From: Macrophomina tecta
Lineage: Eukaryota > Ascomycota > Dothideomycetes > Botryosphaeriales > Botryosphaeriaceae
Length of the DNA: 64,000 nucleotides
Assembly: GCA_024180945.1 (NCBI GenBank)
Contig: JAKSGN010000007.1
Location: forward strand, 1,922,001 to 1,986,000
Direction of reading: 5' to 3'
In this document: positions 1-11,258 of the stretch, in pieces
How the letters are laid out: every line of letters begins with the position of its first letter
How positions within the stretch are numbered: the first letter of the stretch is position 1
Notes under the pieces: model-generated
The model's database searches: none
What the model was told of the DNA's origin: nothing
Seen by the model: the letters and a program-made list of their open reading frames with translations, nothing else
Translations under genes and position numbers: made by a program

Positions 1-351
1 CTCGTTGTAGCTCTGGATGTAGAGGGTAAAGTTGAACTTGGAGTTGTTGCTGCTGTCAATGTAGAATTGGCAATTGCCGGTCGTGGTCTCGTTGATTTCG
101 TTGCCTTTGATCTCGCCCTTCACGTAAACTGTGCGGGGAGTCTCCATCTTTAGAACGGTCCGCAGATCAGGCATGTTGTCGACCAGGTAGGTATTGTTCG
201 GCGTGGGGGTACCGCCACCTGTGGCGGCGGCACCGAAGCCGAATGGCTTACGATCAGGAAGGTCTGGCGCCGGGCCACTGTAGGGCTGAAGAGCATAGGA
301 AAGTGAAGAAAAGGCCACTAGGGCCAGGGGAAGACAGGACGCCATCAGCAT
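1..351 (-). CDS. Pectate lyase, secreted (5' part, truncated by window edge)
   Basis: The 117 codons visible start at 351 and run off the left edge. Residues 1-20 (MLMASCLPLALVAFSSLSYA) form a typical signal peptide. The following stretch has the start of the fungal polysaccharide lyase family 1 fold: a GFGAAATGG block near residue 40, a segment with a conserved Leu-rich helix, then TVYVKGEIKGNE and a Cys-containing strand. Family members cleave alpha-1,4-polygalacturonate by beta-elimination outside the cell, and are used for plant cell wall breakdown. The catalytic Asp/Arg residues and calcium ligands lie in the missing part. A second in-frame ATG lies two codons downstream (345); I chose 351 because it gives the fuller signal peptide. 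Family call is from motif recognition only. Confidence 0.85.
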   Translation of the reverse strand, partial: MLMASCLPLALVAFSSLSYALQPYSGPAPDLPDRKPFGFGAAATGGGTPTPNNTYLVDNMPDLRTVLKMETPRTVYVKGEIKGNEINETTTGNCQFYIDSSNNSKFNFTLYIQSYNE

Positions 352-2991
352 GACAGGGAGAAAAAGAAACGAGTGTAAGGGAAAAAGAGAGACGCTTCCG
401 GGGTCAATTGGGCTAAGGGACGGGCCGTGTAAATATGTTTCTGGGTGGAATTGGATATAGGAATATGAGTATGTTTCAGGCCACCGTATTGGCTGCCGTC
501 GGCGCCTGGGCGGTTAATGTATCTGGCGGGCCGGACGCCCGCGGAGGAGATGATCATCGTCCGCTCCCCAGATTTCATCAAAGGCGCCGGAGAAACTGGT
601 GACCTGCAGCTGAGACTGGAATTCAACGGAAAATCGCAGATCTGACTGATCTCGAGGCGCAGAATTCGATAACCTGGCCGAAATGCGCAAAAGCTAATCG
701 CGCTTTTCAAGCGAGCATGGCTCGGTGTTGAGGTGACGGAAGATCTGCAGGGATGAGCGCCCAAGAAACGCTTGTTTCACCAGTCGCCCCGCCTCGTTTA
801 TGCTCTTCACTGACGCCATGCTTCCTCCCTGATGCTTAAATACATACTGGAGGAGTAGAAAGATGCCTGGACATCCGGAGTTGGAAGGTGACTGGGCCCA
901 TTCTACCAATTCACTTCGCCACTATCAACTGTCTACGACGTTTTGCCGTGTGCTTTGCCATTAACTCCTCTCAGTCTGCGCACAAGCGGGCGAAGCGTCC
1001 AAAGAGGCGGACTTGTTACCCAATCTCCACCATTCAAGTTTGTACGAGTACTCCAATAACTTCGGCGCGTGCAGGAAACCCTACCCGTTATTCTAAAATG
1101 ACCGCTTGTAGAGGTGTGAAAAGACCGCCAATAATTCTATTGGCGGCTGAAACGCGCCCACATTCGACCTCTCCTTCAACATTGTCTTTTTTTCGCGTGA
1201 TTTCCAGATCTGCTCCTTCCATCTGTGCACAGAATGTGGCAATCCCTTCCATGTCCCCACGTCCCCATGTCATAAATCTCGCCTCCCTCCTTGTCTCGCC
1301 TTCGACTCTCCCACCGCAATGGCATGAGCCGAATGCCTACGTCATTCGCATCTCTTCATCCGTTCGCAGGATGAAGTCATAGGGATAGTTCCACGCGGCT
1401 CCAACTTCAACAAGCAGTGCAGTCATCTGCTGATTATCAACGGCGAGCTCGACCATATGTTGAGAACGCATCCGAAAGTGTGAAGGGAGCCGTTCCAGCC
1501 TCATGGATACTGCAGCCAGCAGTAATGTGGACGCGGATCATGTTCGGTCTGTCTAGCTTGGCAGTGGCTTCCAGGGCATTTTCTGCGGCGTCGCGATTCA
1601 TTTCGTGAGTTTTGACGGAGAGCGCATAGGACCCAGTCAAACCACTTCACCAGAAACGCAACCATCTCGCATCATCCCTTTGCCCCCCCTCCCCTTCAAC
1701 GACGCCCTGCCCCATCCTCGACCGCTGCTGTCGCTGGTGGCGCGGCGAGCCGAGAAACCAGCGTCGATGACGCTATTCCTTCAACCGAGCCGCTCTCTCG
1801 CGCCTGCAGCGCCTCGTACTTGGCGGTGAATCGTTCAAGCATGCCGAGCCCACGACGCGCCAAGCGGTGACGACAGAGGAGGAATGGGGGTTGGAGAGAA
1901 TGCTGGGGGAGCAGACACCGAGGAGGGCAGGGGCGATATGGGGGAGATGCGACCGCATGAGGCGGGGAAAGAAGGGTTGCGGGAGCTTTTTGCTCGGGTT
2001 GTGGATGACGCGGACCTTCCGGTTATGGTGGTGTATGACGGTGAAGGGGCTGATGATGATGCTGCGGCAGTTTGCGCGTGCGGAGAGGAGGATGATGGGA
2101 GGAGAATGACGGGTTGCTGGTGACGCCATTGTATTTTCGTTGCCCAGCTGGCTGGAGAGGGCGTCGACGATGCAATCTATCATGTTGACCGCGGCGTTAG
2201 TGTTGGGGTGAGAGTCTCGTCAGGCGAGGACAAACGTGCCTTAAAGGACACTGCCGCCGTAGGTATGTGAGTTGTGAATGCTGGCGGCTGCGGCTCCCGA
2301 GTGTAATTGTGGACCAGAGGCTGATTTGCGGTATGAAGGGGAATGTATTGGCTGTGGATCCCGTTTATACTTAAGATGGCCGACTGCTCCTGCTAGAGAG
2401 ACACTTCTTATTGAGACTTACCTCTAGATCAGCGGCAAGACCTGGCATATTCCTTGAGTTCAGCCGGTCAAAGGTACTTTTGAAGACAGAGGTGAACAGC
2501 TATGAAACGAGATCCTGATATTTGACAACATGTCGGGTCAGCCAGCTTCATTATAACGGTACTTACTTGATTGGCAGGCTTTGCAGCCTCACTTCGCTGT
2601 TTCAGCCCGTTCGTTCGGTGCCAACTTCTGTCAACACTCCAAGTGCTCATCATGCTTGACAAGATTAAAAATTGCTGGTCGCGCATCAACCAATATAACA
2701 ACTCCCATCTACAATATAATACACCTTTATTATACTTTTTTCTTTTTAAGGGGTTCGGTTCTCTATCTACACCAGCTTCATGATCAGCCTCTCCCCATGA
2801 GAAGCGCAAAGCGTTGGCCTATCGATCAGCAGCTTCAAGAGTTGCCAAAGCAGCGAAGGCGCACGAGGTACTGCAAAAGGAAAGCCACAGGAGCTGTGGA
2901 AAACAGAAGCAAGTATTCACCCATCCAGGTATTAGCAAATCAGCGGATTCACCACTCCACCTCCCCAGATGACTGCGCAGCTTCAAATGCT
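352..2991. other. 2.6-kb stretch without a resolvable gene
   Basis: Upstream region of the pectate lyase and downstream flank of the next gene. Minus-strand reading frames between about 2183 and 1088 have short coding-like peptides (for example LERFTAKYEALQARE near 1840 and RDAAENALEATAKLDRPNM near 1590) broken by stops and frame changes. This could be a decayed gene or a gene with several introns. No family recognised and no model assembled. Confidence 0.4.
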
Positions 2992-5850
2992 TCAGTACTT
3001 CGATGGCATAAAGAAGTTGGCTGGATAGCTGGAACCAGAAGGGGTATAGTTCGCGCTAGAAGGGTAATTGGAGCCAGAAGAAAAGTTGGAACCCAGGGCG
3101 AAGTTTGTACCAGAAGCGAAGTTTGCAGCGGAGAGGTAGCTGGAGCCACTCGGGTAGTTAGAGCCACTCGTGTAGTTGGATCCACAAGGGCTACCACGCA
3201 TCTCCGGTGGAAAGCGAATGACAGGCTGCTCCTCACGCGGTTCTTCGAACAATGTGTACCTGAACTGTCCAAGGGCAGGCTTGAACCTGGGGTCGCGGCC
3301 AATGCGCCTGGGGGTCTCACCCCAATCCTCTCCAAAAAAGCTCTTGTCGCCATAACGGCTACGGTCGATAGCCCACTCGGGCGGCAGGGCAAAGCGTGCG
3401 AAGTATTCCGGAGCCTTAGGCGGTTCTCCAGGAAGCCTTACGTAGGAAGCGAGAGTCTCGTATAACGGAACCAGGACACGGTCAGTGACTATAAACTCCT
3501 TGTTGTCCTTTCTGCCGCCTGAGTTTGTAGGAATTATCAGTGACTTCATAAAGGCGTCGTGGCGTTCCGTCAGGGTTCCGGACTTCCACCATTCATCCAG
3601 GTCCTCACCGCGTAACTTACGAGTAGAGCGAAGAGCCATAGGATTGGCTTGAGTAGGTGCATCATCCTGAAAGAACGGGCCGTTGAAGTTCTGTGGCGTG
3701 GGCCCGACAATGTCTAGGGAGTTGTAGATGTTTGCGTGACGGTTCTCGTAGTACCCGGGTTCTGGGTCACTTGTACGGAGTGCGCTACGCGAAACTTGAG
3801 ACCCCGAAGATGTTGGCTTATCGTACATCACCATTTGATTACTGGCGTGAATATTCTTGTCTGCAGGCTCAGGAAATTGAAGCCCAGATGGCTGAAGTCT
3901 GGGCTGGCCTTTGCTTGCCTGCATTGCGCTTGCCTGTTCGTTGCTGACCCTCTCGAGGTAATCCCTCATGCGTGCGCGACTCTCATTAAGCTGCTGGTCT
4001 GACTGGTCCGGAAACCTTCCAAGAGGAACAGCGGAGATATTCGTAGTCGAAGTCGCTGATGTTACGCTCCCAGGTCGAATTGTGCTCTTTGAACATGGCA
4101 TTGCATTAGTCTCTGGCGCAGCTTGCACCGTTGTAATTCTGGGTATCATGTTCAGCATGGTGGGCAGAGAAGCGTCTTCCGCCTTGGGCTGTCGCTCGAT
4201 GGCCATATCAGAACGGTTAGTAGGCGCAAAGCTCTGCCGCATCTTCTCCGCGCGGCTACGTTCCTGCTCAGCAAAGAATGCCCTGCGGTCCTTCTCACCG
4301 GTATCGGTTGCATCTTCAAAATGAGGCCCAACGCTGGTGCCCCAGGGGAAACGAAAATCAAAGTTCATCTTGCCCGGATCGCGTTGAACCGTGTGCTTGC
4401 GCAGATCTTCAGATGGCTTGACAAACGATATGTCTGTCACCGGTGAGATGGAAGCCTCAGCTGCGAACGGGTCATCTGCTGGAGCTCCGAGGCCTTGAAG
4501 AGCCATTGCGGGACGTCCCGTAGCCGCAGGCTGCCTGGAAATGGGTTTAGAAAAGTCACGTAGTGTAAGGGAGGACAGTGTAGGAAAGTCGTTTTCGTGA
4601 TACGTTGTGTTGGTGGATGACGAGTCATATCGAGGAGTCTGTGGAGTTGTGAGCGTCGAGGGCGGAGCCGGGTGCTGTTGAGCAATGTTTGTTGGATGCA
4701 TAGAAGACAGCGGAGGCATGACAACGGCCGGTCGGGCTTCAGAATAGCGAGGATACTCCTTCACAAGCTCAGTGAAGTATGCTAGCGACGGCCGACGACC
4801 CTTGGACGCCCGGATGTACTGCAGGAATTCGGAAGTCATAATTTTGCCCTCAAAGGTCTTGCGAGCGCATGAGTAATGGCCAAGCTCGACCCATTCGAAA
4901 TGCTCAGCGGACCAGGTGTGAGCGGAGACATCCTTATTTGGATGCTGAATAAATTTCAGGTCGCCATTTTGTTTGCCAGTGTTTGAGCGCAACCAAATAG
5001 GGTCCGGGAGCTTGTGACCGAACGTATCCATGATCTCATCTTTCTCACTTACGGCAGAGAATCCGGCCATGTTGAGTGGCGGGCCACGTGGAGGGCGAAT
5101 AGGTACCAAGACTTCCGAAGGAGGACTTGCGACAGAGCTGCTTTCGCCTTCATCACGAGAAGCCTTGGTATCGAGCGGGACGGGAGTCTCCGACGGGTTG
5201 GGGCCTTGAGAGTGTCAACTAAGAAATCCACCAGCGACAGTGGCATCCGGCGGCTCGATGCTTGCGCGTAAAATTTGCGCAGGTGAGGTTGTTTGCGAAG
5301 TGGAGAAGAGTAGGTACTGACCCTCAGACTCGGCCAATTCCAGTGGCTTCCAGGCGGATTTGCTATTAGATTTGGGTTTGAGCTTCATGAGGCCGGCAGG
5401 CGAGTGAGTAGGGCGCACAGCGAAGGGGTCGTTCTTCTTGGATCCACCGGTGCGTGCCATGTCGGCGAAGGTGTAGTCGGGCGCGACGAGCGAGCTTGAA
5501 GAAGTATCGTGAGTGGGGGCGATCGAGCGAAGGCTAGTCGCGTCGCTGTCTGAACCGGTGCGGCGAAACGAGGCGGACAAGACGTCAGCGCCGCTGAGAC
5601 CGGCGTGATCGTCGCGGCGACGGACGACCTGTATGTGGGCGTAGGACTGGGGAGGATGGCCGCGACGGTTGCGGCCGCCGCGTCCTACGAAGTGAGCTGA
5701 TGGTTAGCTGGAAGGAGAGGATGCAGGCAGCCAGTGACACAGTGAGCAAGAAGATCTACTCACGGCGACGACGAGAGCCGCCGGTCCCTGTTTGCTGCTG
5801 CAGCGGCGCCAGTTTGGGAGAGAAGTGAATGGGAACTGGGCAGTACGGCA
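2992..5850 (-). CDS. Low-complexity protein with GSNY-type C-terminal repeats; unknown function
   Basis: Spliced minus-strand gene. The main exon is 2992-5204 (738 codons). It joins to exon 5322-5684 (donor GTCAGT, acceptor CAAG; phase 1) and to an exon ending at 5764 (donor GTGAGT, acceptor GTAG). Both junctions keep the frame and remove the stops. The upstream exon codes an Arg/Gly-rich segment. Its own start is unresolved, since a stop lies about 30 codons upstream of its donor; the first in-frame ATG is at 5460. A globular part near KDEIMDTFGHKLPDPIWL and AEHFEWVELGHYSCARKTF, rich in Trp and Cys, looks conserved. A second block lies around GEDLDEWWKSGTL. The rest is Ser/Pro/Thr-rich. The last 65 residues are imperfect hexapeptides of the type G-S-N-Y-x-S. 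I recognise no named family. Confidence 0.65.
3000..3190 (-). repeat. 18-bp imperfect coding repeats (GSNYxS hexapeptide)
   Basis: Around ten 18-nt units code G/S-S/T-N/S-Y/F-x-x hexapeptides at the C-terminus of the preceding gene. Aromatic residues alternate Y and F, and third positions differ, so the array is diverged rather than freshly expanded. Confidence 0.7.
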
Positions 5851-7162
5851 AATGAGCTCACAATATACCAAAACCCTGGGGCTAGTTGGGCGGTGAAAGT
5901 GACGGAGATGGAGCGCGCGTGGCGGTAAGGGCGCAGATGCAGATGTCGCGGGCAGGAAGGCAAGACGTGGCCTGCGACGCGCGATATCCCGCTGCGAGCC
6001 CGCCGTTGGGGCTTCGCTTCCAGAAGAGGAAGCCGCGCTGGATTGTCGCTCGCCCAGTCTCGTGCTGAGGGCGCGCACGGTGATATAACAGGACGAGAGG
6101 CAGAAACAGGCTCCGAGACACATCTCTTCCTCACGCAGTCCTACACGGCCCTGCATATTTCTGTTAGCTCTGTCCCATCGACGCTCTCCCCGTCGGTCTG
6201 CGGGTGCTTGCAGTTGCGGGCCCACTCATGCGCGCACGAGGCAGCATCTTGCATACACCGCTGCTCATCGTGAGCCGTGTGGGGCGGATGTTGCGGAGGA
6301 ACAAAGGGTCCATTCCAACATCTATCTTCGCGACACTGTTCCGGAGTGCACGATCTATTTTCAATGGCGGCCCGGTGATCCATCCATGCTTTGACGAGAC
6401 ATGCTCACTTCTCCGGCCATAAATCACGGCTTTGCCGTCTCGTCCCAGTTCGCAACGGCGCGCATTGCTAGCTTGGCGCAAACCCTCCCGGACGTAAAAT
6501 ACTTAATGCACCCACCCGGTTAGTAGACTTGCTGACATCCTATAATCTGTTCATGCGCCGTTTGGCGCTTTAGGGAGGTATGAGCGTCATATCTGCGGTG
6601 ACCACTGTGCAACCATCATGTGGTCATAGCCAGCAGGGGGCAGCTCCATGGCGCCGTCGAGTCACAGCCGACCCAGTCATCGGCAACAGGAGGCACGCTG
6701 ATGGACAGACTGGCGGCATCGAAGACGCTGGCGGCCTCGCGGCGACGATGGAGGGCGTTCGTCCGTTTGTCAACGTTCGGGGACGCGTTTGTGTGCCCGC
6801 CGGACGCCCATTCCTGCCAGTCTTCCAGAAGCCTGCAGCTCCGAGCTTTCTGCGCTAAACAGCATCGCTATAATATTACGCCAACCGAAGCACTCATCTG
6901 GGCGTATTGTATATGTGTGATGGTAGAGAAGCGCATGGTGGATTATTACGCTTTATTTGAAACTCAAGCTATTGCAGTCTTCTAATGAACTCCCTGACTC
7001 TAGATCTACTACCCATCACGTGCCCCGTGTATTCGACTTCATTTTCCATGCCACTGAGGAAACTTTCTCCGCAGCCTTGCACTTCTGCAACGCCAGTAAA
7101 TGAAAATTAAATAGTCTCCCTATGGTGATTTTTGAAAATTAGGAGGATAGAAAACCTCCGGT
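5851..7162. other. Intergenic, possibly holding the 5' exon of the upstream gene
   Basis: Contains the probable first exon and leader of the minus-strand gene ending at 2992 (before about 6150). From 6580 to 6985 there are short open plus-strand frames with no recognisable domain. Nothing else seen. Confidence 0.4.
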
Positions 7163-7206
7163 TTCCTTTTTCTTTTTTTTTTTAAAAAAAAAAGAAAAGA
7201 TTATTT
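7163..7206. repeat. Homopurine/homopyrimidine palindrome (T11A10 core)
   Basis: A T-rich arm with 11 consecutive T (7183-7193) is followed directly by 10 A (7194-7203), with C and G placed symmetrically outside, giving a nearly perfect inverted repeat of about 30 bp. It lies 11 bp beyond the stop codon of the His-Cys box gene. A short AAACC-TCC-GGTTT stem lies just before it. It may act in 3'-end formation or be a simple-sequence expansion. Confidence 0.6.
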
Positions 7207-7214
7207 ATATCCGA

Positions 7215-9131
7215 TCATGAAAAGTATTCCGCCCATCCAGACTCGGTGCTCCGGTCATTCCGACGTGCAGAACCGTCATCCGTTACATGCGAGACTCTTC
7301 CATCACAGCGGGCGCTGTGTGGGCGCTTTGGCGATGTATGAGGTTGCCTCCAGTGCTTCGACGGGCTTAGCAGTTTTTGGAAATTGTGTGCTGGGTTCAC
7401 GAATGCACGACGTGTTTTGCCATGGAAATCCTTCGTCGAGACGACGCTTCCCGGCAGATCAATTGGAAAGCCCCAAAAAACCGTGGACTCCTGACTTGAA
7501 GGCGGAGTCTCCGTAAAACTGGATTGCGTCTCCTGGCTCGATAATAGAGTCGATGGCGGGGACTCGGGCACTTCATACGCAACCTGCGCCTGCTTCCAAG
7601 GTCGTCCTCTTTTCGGAGTAGGGCCTTCGATTTCTCCAGCCGACGTAGCATCGCCCGCTTTCCGCTTCCTCTTGGTCTCTATTTCCGCTTCCTTTAATGC
7701 TTTTGCTGCTGGCGCTGGTCTGTACGTCGCAGCTCCGGCGATTCCATGAGGGCAACCCCTGTCCTGGCTCCTGCAAAGCTTCCGGTCTTCGTCTTCCAGG
7801 AGCTTGAGTACCTTTACCTTCCCCGCTTCATCGCGCGAGAGACATCTGGGCGAATGAGTGCATAGGAAGTAAGCTCCTGTTCTTACGCGGTGGCAGCGGA
7901 TTCTCTCGATGTTGATCTCGTGGGGCTCCATGGTAAGATGCGGGGGGTATATGCATGATGAATTCCCACACAAATGCGATAGGTCCCAGCCGCCGTGCAC
8001 AAACCCCCACTTTTGCTCAGGCGTCATCCTATTGTGGACAATCATGTCGGCAATCCCGAATTGCATGCCGTATCTCTGGGTTTCGTGAGTTCCAAACGTC
8101 TCAGGATCTTTCCAAGTTACAGCCATTTTGCCCCTCATTGCCCTTGGCCGTCCATCTGTGCCCGGTTTGCGGCTTTGGTAGAGCCGACAAGCTTCTGGGT
8201 TACTATCAGCGGTGGACACAGTTAAAACCTTCTCGATTTCCTGCGACAGTTTCTGCGACAGTTTCTCTCTTAGGCTTGTGCTCATGTTGCACAGTAGACT
8301 CAATTTCTTCAGCTTGACGGTGTCTGCCTCAACCTCCTTGGAATCGGGCATATTGGCAATGGCATGGCCCCACGGACGGGCCGGCAGGTGCGGATTCCGA
8401 ATTATTCCTGGCTGCTCAAAGTCTTCTGGCATCATGACTACCCGTTCTAGATCTTGCAATGAGCCTGGCTCGTGCTTCGGATTTCTACCGCGGAGTTTTA
8501 GGCTCATGCTGAGCCAGTCAGCTTCCGAGTCATATCCTGCATACTTTACGCCACCATCGGAGACCAAGCCGTTCAATGCAGAAGCCCCCGGACAGGAATA
8601 GGCAAGGGAATTTGGTGCAGACCTAGATGTTTGAGCATCATCAGCGAGAGGCAGCTTTGAGATCTCCCTCACTGGTGTTTCCGGGATCCTGTATGCGCTC
8701 TCACCCTGGAGTCCAGACCAATGGTTCCGCTGAGCTTGCACACTCTTATTTCTGCTTTTAATTGTCTGCACGGCCAGTATGTCGTGTTCCAGATTGACGA
8801 GCCTGTCTTCCAGCCGTAGGTGCTCTTCTTTCACTCTCATGTGGACCTGCCTAAGTCGGCAGAAATGATAGAGTTCAGGTTGCGTGTCTCGGTACCAGTC
8901 AAGTCTGCGAAGTCTTTGCGTGAGGGTGTGATAGCGATCATCGGCAATGTCCCAATTACAAGCGAGGTCGTAGATCTGGTCTGGAAATCCTATATTACTG
9001 GTCGATTGGTCATTGCTGACTGCGTCCCGATCTGGTGACGGGCTCGGCCGTGTTCTCCCGAAATCTCCTACAATCCCAACCAGGTGAGATGTCTTGTCCA
9101 GGCTGGACAGCGAACTGATTTTGCAGCCCAT
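7215..9131 (-). CDS. His-Me finger (I-PpoI-like His-Cys box) nuclease domain protein with AT-hook-like motif
   Basis: Single-exon, 638 residues. Residues 65-130 are charged and helical (probable coiled coil). Residues 383-430 match the zinc-binding loop of His-Cys box homing endonucleases: S385-H386-L-C388, C393, H398, N407, C413, then C424-x-H426-x3-C430. Compared with the literature numbering of I-PpoI (His98 general base, Asn119 magnesium ligand, zinc ligands Cys100, Cys105, His110, Cys125, then C-x-H-x3-C), the offsets from the His are identical: +2, +7, +12, +21, +27. So both catalytic residues and nearly all zinc ligands are present. A KRKRK stretch and an AT-hook-like GRPWK follow near residues 495-520, suggesting a nuclear, DNA-binding protein. 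The C-terminus is Ser/Pro-rich. Biological role unknown; nuclease activity is inferred. No intron or host intron context is visible, so this is not a conventional intron-borne homing gene. Confidence 0.85.
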   Translation of the reverse strand: MGCKISSLSSLDKTSHLVGIVGDFGRTRPSPSPDRDAVSNDQSTSNIGFPDQIYDLACNWDIADDRYHTLTQRLRRLDWYRDTQPELYHFCRLRQVHMRVKEEHLRLEDRLVNLEHDILAVQTIKSRNKSVQAQRNHWSGLQGESAYRIPETPVREISKLPLADDAQTSRSAPNSLAYSCPGASALNGLVSDGGVKYAGYDSEADWLSMSLKLRGRNPKHEPGSLQDLERVVMMPEDFEQPGIIRNPHLPARPWGHAIANMPDSKEVEADTVKLKKLSLLCNMSTSLREKLSQKLSQEIEKVLTVSTADSNPEACRLYQSRKPGTDGRPRAMRGKMAVTWKDPETFGTHETQRYGMQFGIADMIVHNRMTPEQKWGFVHGGWDLSHLCGNSSCIYPPHLTMEPHEINIERIRCHRVRTGAYFLCTHSPRCLSRDEAGKVKVLKLLEDEDRKLCRSQDRGCPHGIAGAATYRPAPAAKALKEAEIETKRKRKAGDATSAGEIEGPTPKRGRPWKQAQVAYEVPESPPSTLLSSQETQSSFTETPPSSQESTVFWGFPIDLPGSVVSTKDFHGKTRRAFVNPAHNFQKLLSPSKHWRQPHTSPKRPHSARCDGRVSHVTDDGSARRNDRSTESGWAEYFS

Positions 9132-11183
9132 CTATTGTTGTCGGCAATGTTAAGGTAGGGAGATGCTGAGAAGCTGAAGGTCGCTTTCTGTAGATGGTTA
9201 TGGTCTTCACTTTGCCATGACCGCAATTGTAGAGTCAGCGATGTCGCGATGTTGAGCGCTGAGTCATGTTGCGGCAAAACTGGACAGATCCTCAAATAAT
9301 TGCATCAACGGGTTTGAAAGAGTACGGCCGCTAAGAGTTTAGGCGGCAAGGCTGTAAAAATGAGCATCGATGTCTGGACGTCTGGACCTGCGGAAAGTTG
9401 AGAAGTAGACGTCGAGGGCTGTACTCGCAACGTTGCAGCTTTCTCTTCCTCTTTCTCTTTAAGTTAGGCTGTCAGGCTAGAAGCAGGATGAGTGGCTTGC
9501 AAGGTACCCCGAAAGCGCCAGATAAACGGGTGATGCTGGATCATAGCGTAGAGCTTTCGTATCTGGTAGTGGACCCTGGCTTTTGCCGATGATCGTGCGT
9601 CATGAATGCCCGCAATATGAAAGAGATTGTGAATGCAAAATCGAAAGTACGATAGTCCTGTAGCGAAGATAGAGTCTACTCGGCTAGCTCTTAGTCTTGA
9701 CGGGAAGAACTGCTGTGCCGCTGCTCAGCGTTACCTGGATTTAATGGGTATCCCTGTCCACACCGTGCCGTAGAGGCAGCTCCAATATGATAACGCTGGA
9801 GCAATTCCTTCAGGTGGTGGGAACACTATGTTGGTCGATTCATCTTTCTGCTGCAAATAGTGTGATGAGGATTGGGGAATACGTTATCCGCGGGAATGAC
9901 CTCGAAATATACGGCCAAGAATTGCAATAGCAAGCTGAGCCGCACACTTGGCATCAAAGCACTCGTCTAAGCGCAAGGGCGTAGAAGGGTCGATCAAGGC
10001 TGGGTGGGCACGATTGCCTCAATTGCCATTGGTAGTACCTGTTGCTTTCCTCTGTGCGTCACCTACCCAGGCATGTTGCACCTGGCGGAAGAGTACCGCG
10101 ACCACCGGAGCACCTCTGGGAATTTGGGGCCATGTGTGCTGACTAATTGGTCGGCGCATTCAGGCCCAACTCTCAGTTGGCGGAGTGGCTGCTGAGGTCC
10201 AGATCTAGCTGAGTCGACAACGGAACAGACTCGTTTGCTGACGAAGGATACCTTGGAGGCCGCGGCAGTTCCCACGAGGAAAATGCCACGGCCGTGCTGT
10301 CCGGTGGGTGCGGAGAAAAAGCACCGGGCTCCGGACGAATATACGCTTTGGAAAAAGGCGGAGTTGGCGGGACCGCGGTGCGAGCTGCCCAGTATTGTCG
10401 GATAGAGAGGCTCCAGATCCGGTCCGGCGACGACAAGAACTTGGCCGAAGGGATCATGCGCAATGCCCCATTGTGGGTGCCGGAGATTAGCCGGTAGTGC
10501 GGATCACCAGAGGTGAGCAGAGTTTGAGTGACCGCTGGAAAGCGTAAGCTGGGCGCCATCATTTGTATGGCTGCAGCTAGAGCGGCGGACGATGGACGGC
10601 GGCGTGCAGACGCGGCGTATTTGTATGAGCGTGTCTGGGCTGGCGAGAAACAAGTCGTTGTCAGGCGTCTGGTGCGGCGCTTGGCGAAACACGCGGGGGA
10701 GCTTCTGCATGAAACAACGGCCGATTTCAACGGCAGCCCTCCACAATCTTCTCCGGCCCCCAGCCTGCCCCCAACCCCAGCTTGCCCACGCCGCCACTCA
10801 CCACCCATCCGTCTCGCCTTGATGATCCTGGCCGTCCTTCCGCCAGCCAGCGACGCCCCCAATGCGGCGCCTGTGTGGCCTGCAGACGAGCCGGTCGCTG
10901 CTCACCACTGGTTGCGCGCATCACACGCCCGGCTAAAGGGCGCGTCATGCGCCTACCACTGCCCTGACGATCCCTCTGCCCAGCAGCTGCCAAGTGCACG
11001 CCCTGAATCGTTTCCCAGCCATCCCCGGCCCGCTAGGCGACGTTTCCGTGATCAGTTTAAGACAGCCCCATTGACGCTGGCCCCTGCCGTCATTTGAGCG
11101 ACGTCGGTCTTCTTTTCTTCTCGCAAATCCCGCTCGAGACCGGCCCACGGACTCTGCCAGTCGAGCCTCCCGCCGCTCTTTGC
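9132..11183. other. 2-kb intergenic stretch, GC-rich towards the right
   Basis: No gene recognised. Between 10170 and 11097 both strands have overlapping open frames (229 codons on minus, 189 on plus). They have Arg/Ala/Pro-rich composition typical of GC-rich noise, with no domain. The last few hundred bases are probably promoter and leader of the lactonase gene. Confidence 0.4.
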
Positions 11184-11190
11184 TATAAAG
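11184..11190 (+). promoter_or_regulatory. TATA box (TATAAAG)
   Basis: TATAAAG lies 69 bp before the start codon of the secreted lactonase at 11259, followed by a pyrimidine-rich CTCGCTC tract, a common fungal core promoter arrangement. Confidence 0.55.
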
Positions 11191-11258
11191 GTCTCGCTCG
11201 CTCCTTGCCAAGTTTGCTCTAGAGAGCTTGAAAGAAAACTTTCCTTCCGCGCGGCATC

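Noticed and set aside
10173..11097. Overlapping 229-codon (minus) and 189-codon (plus) open frames
   Set aside because: GC-rich region with both strands open, Ala/Arg/Pro-rich composition and no domain; most likely promoter of the lactonase gene.
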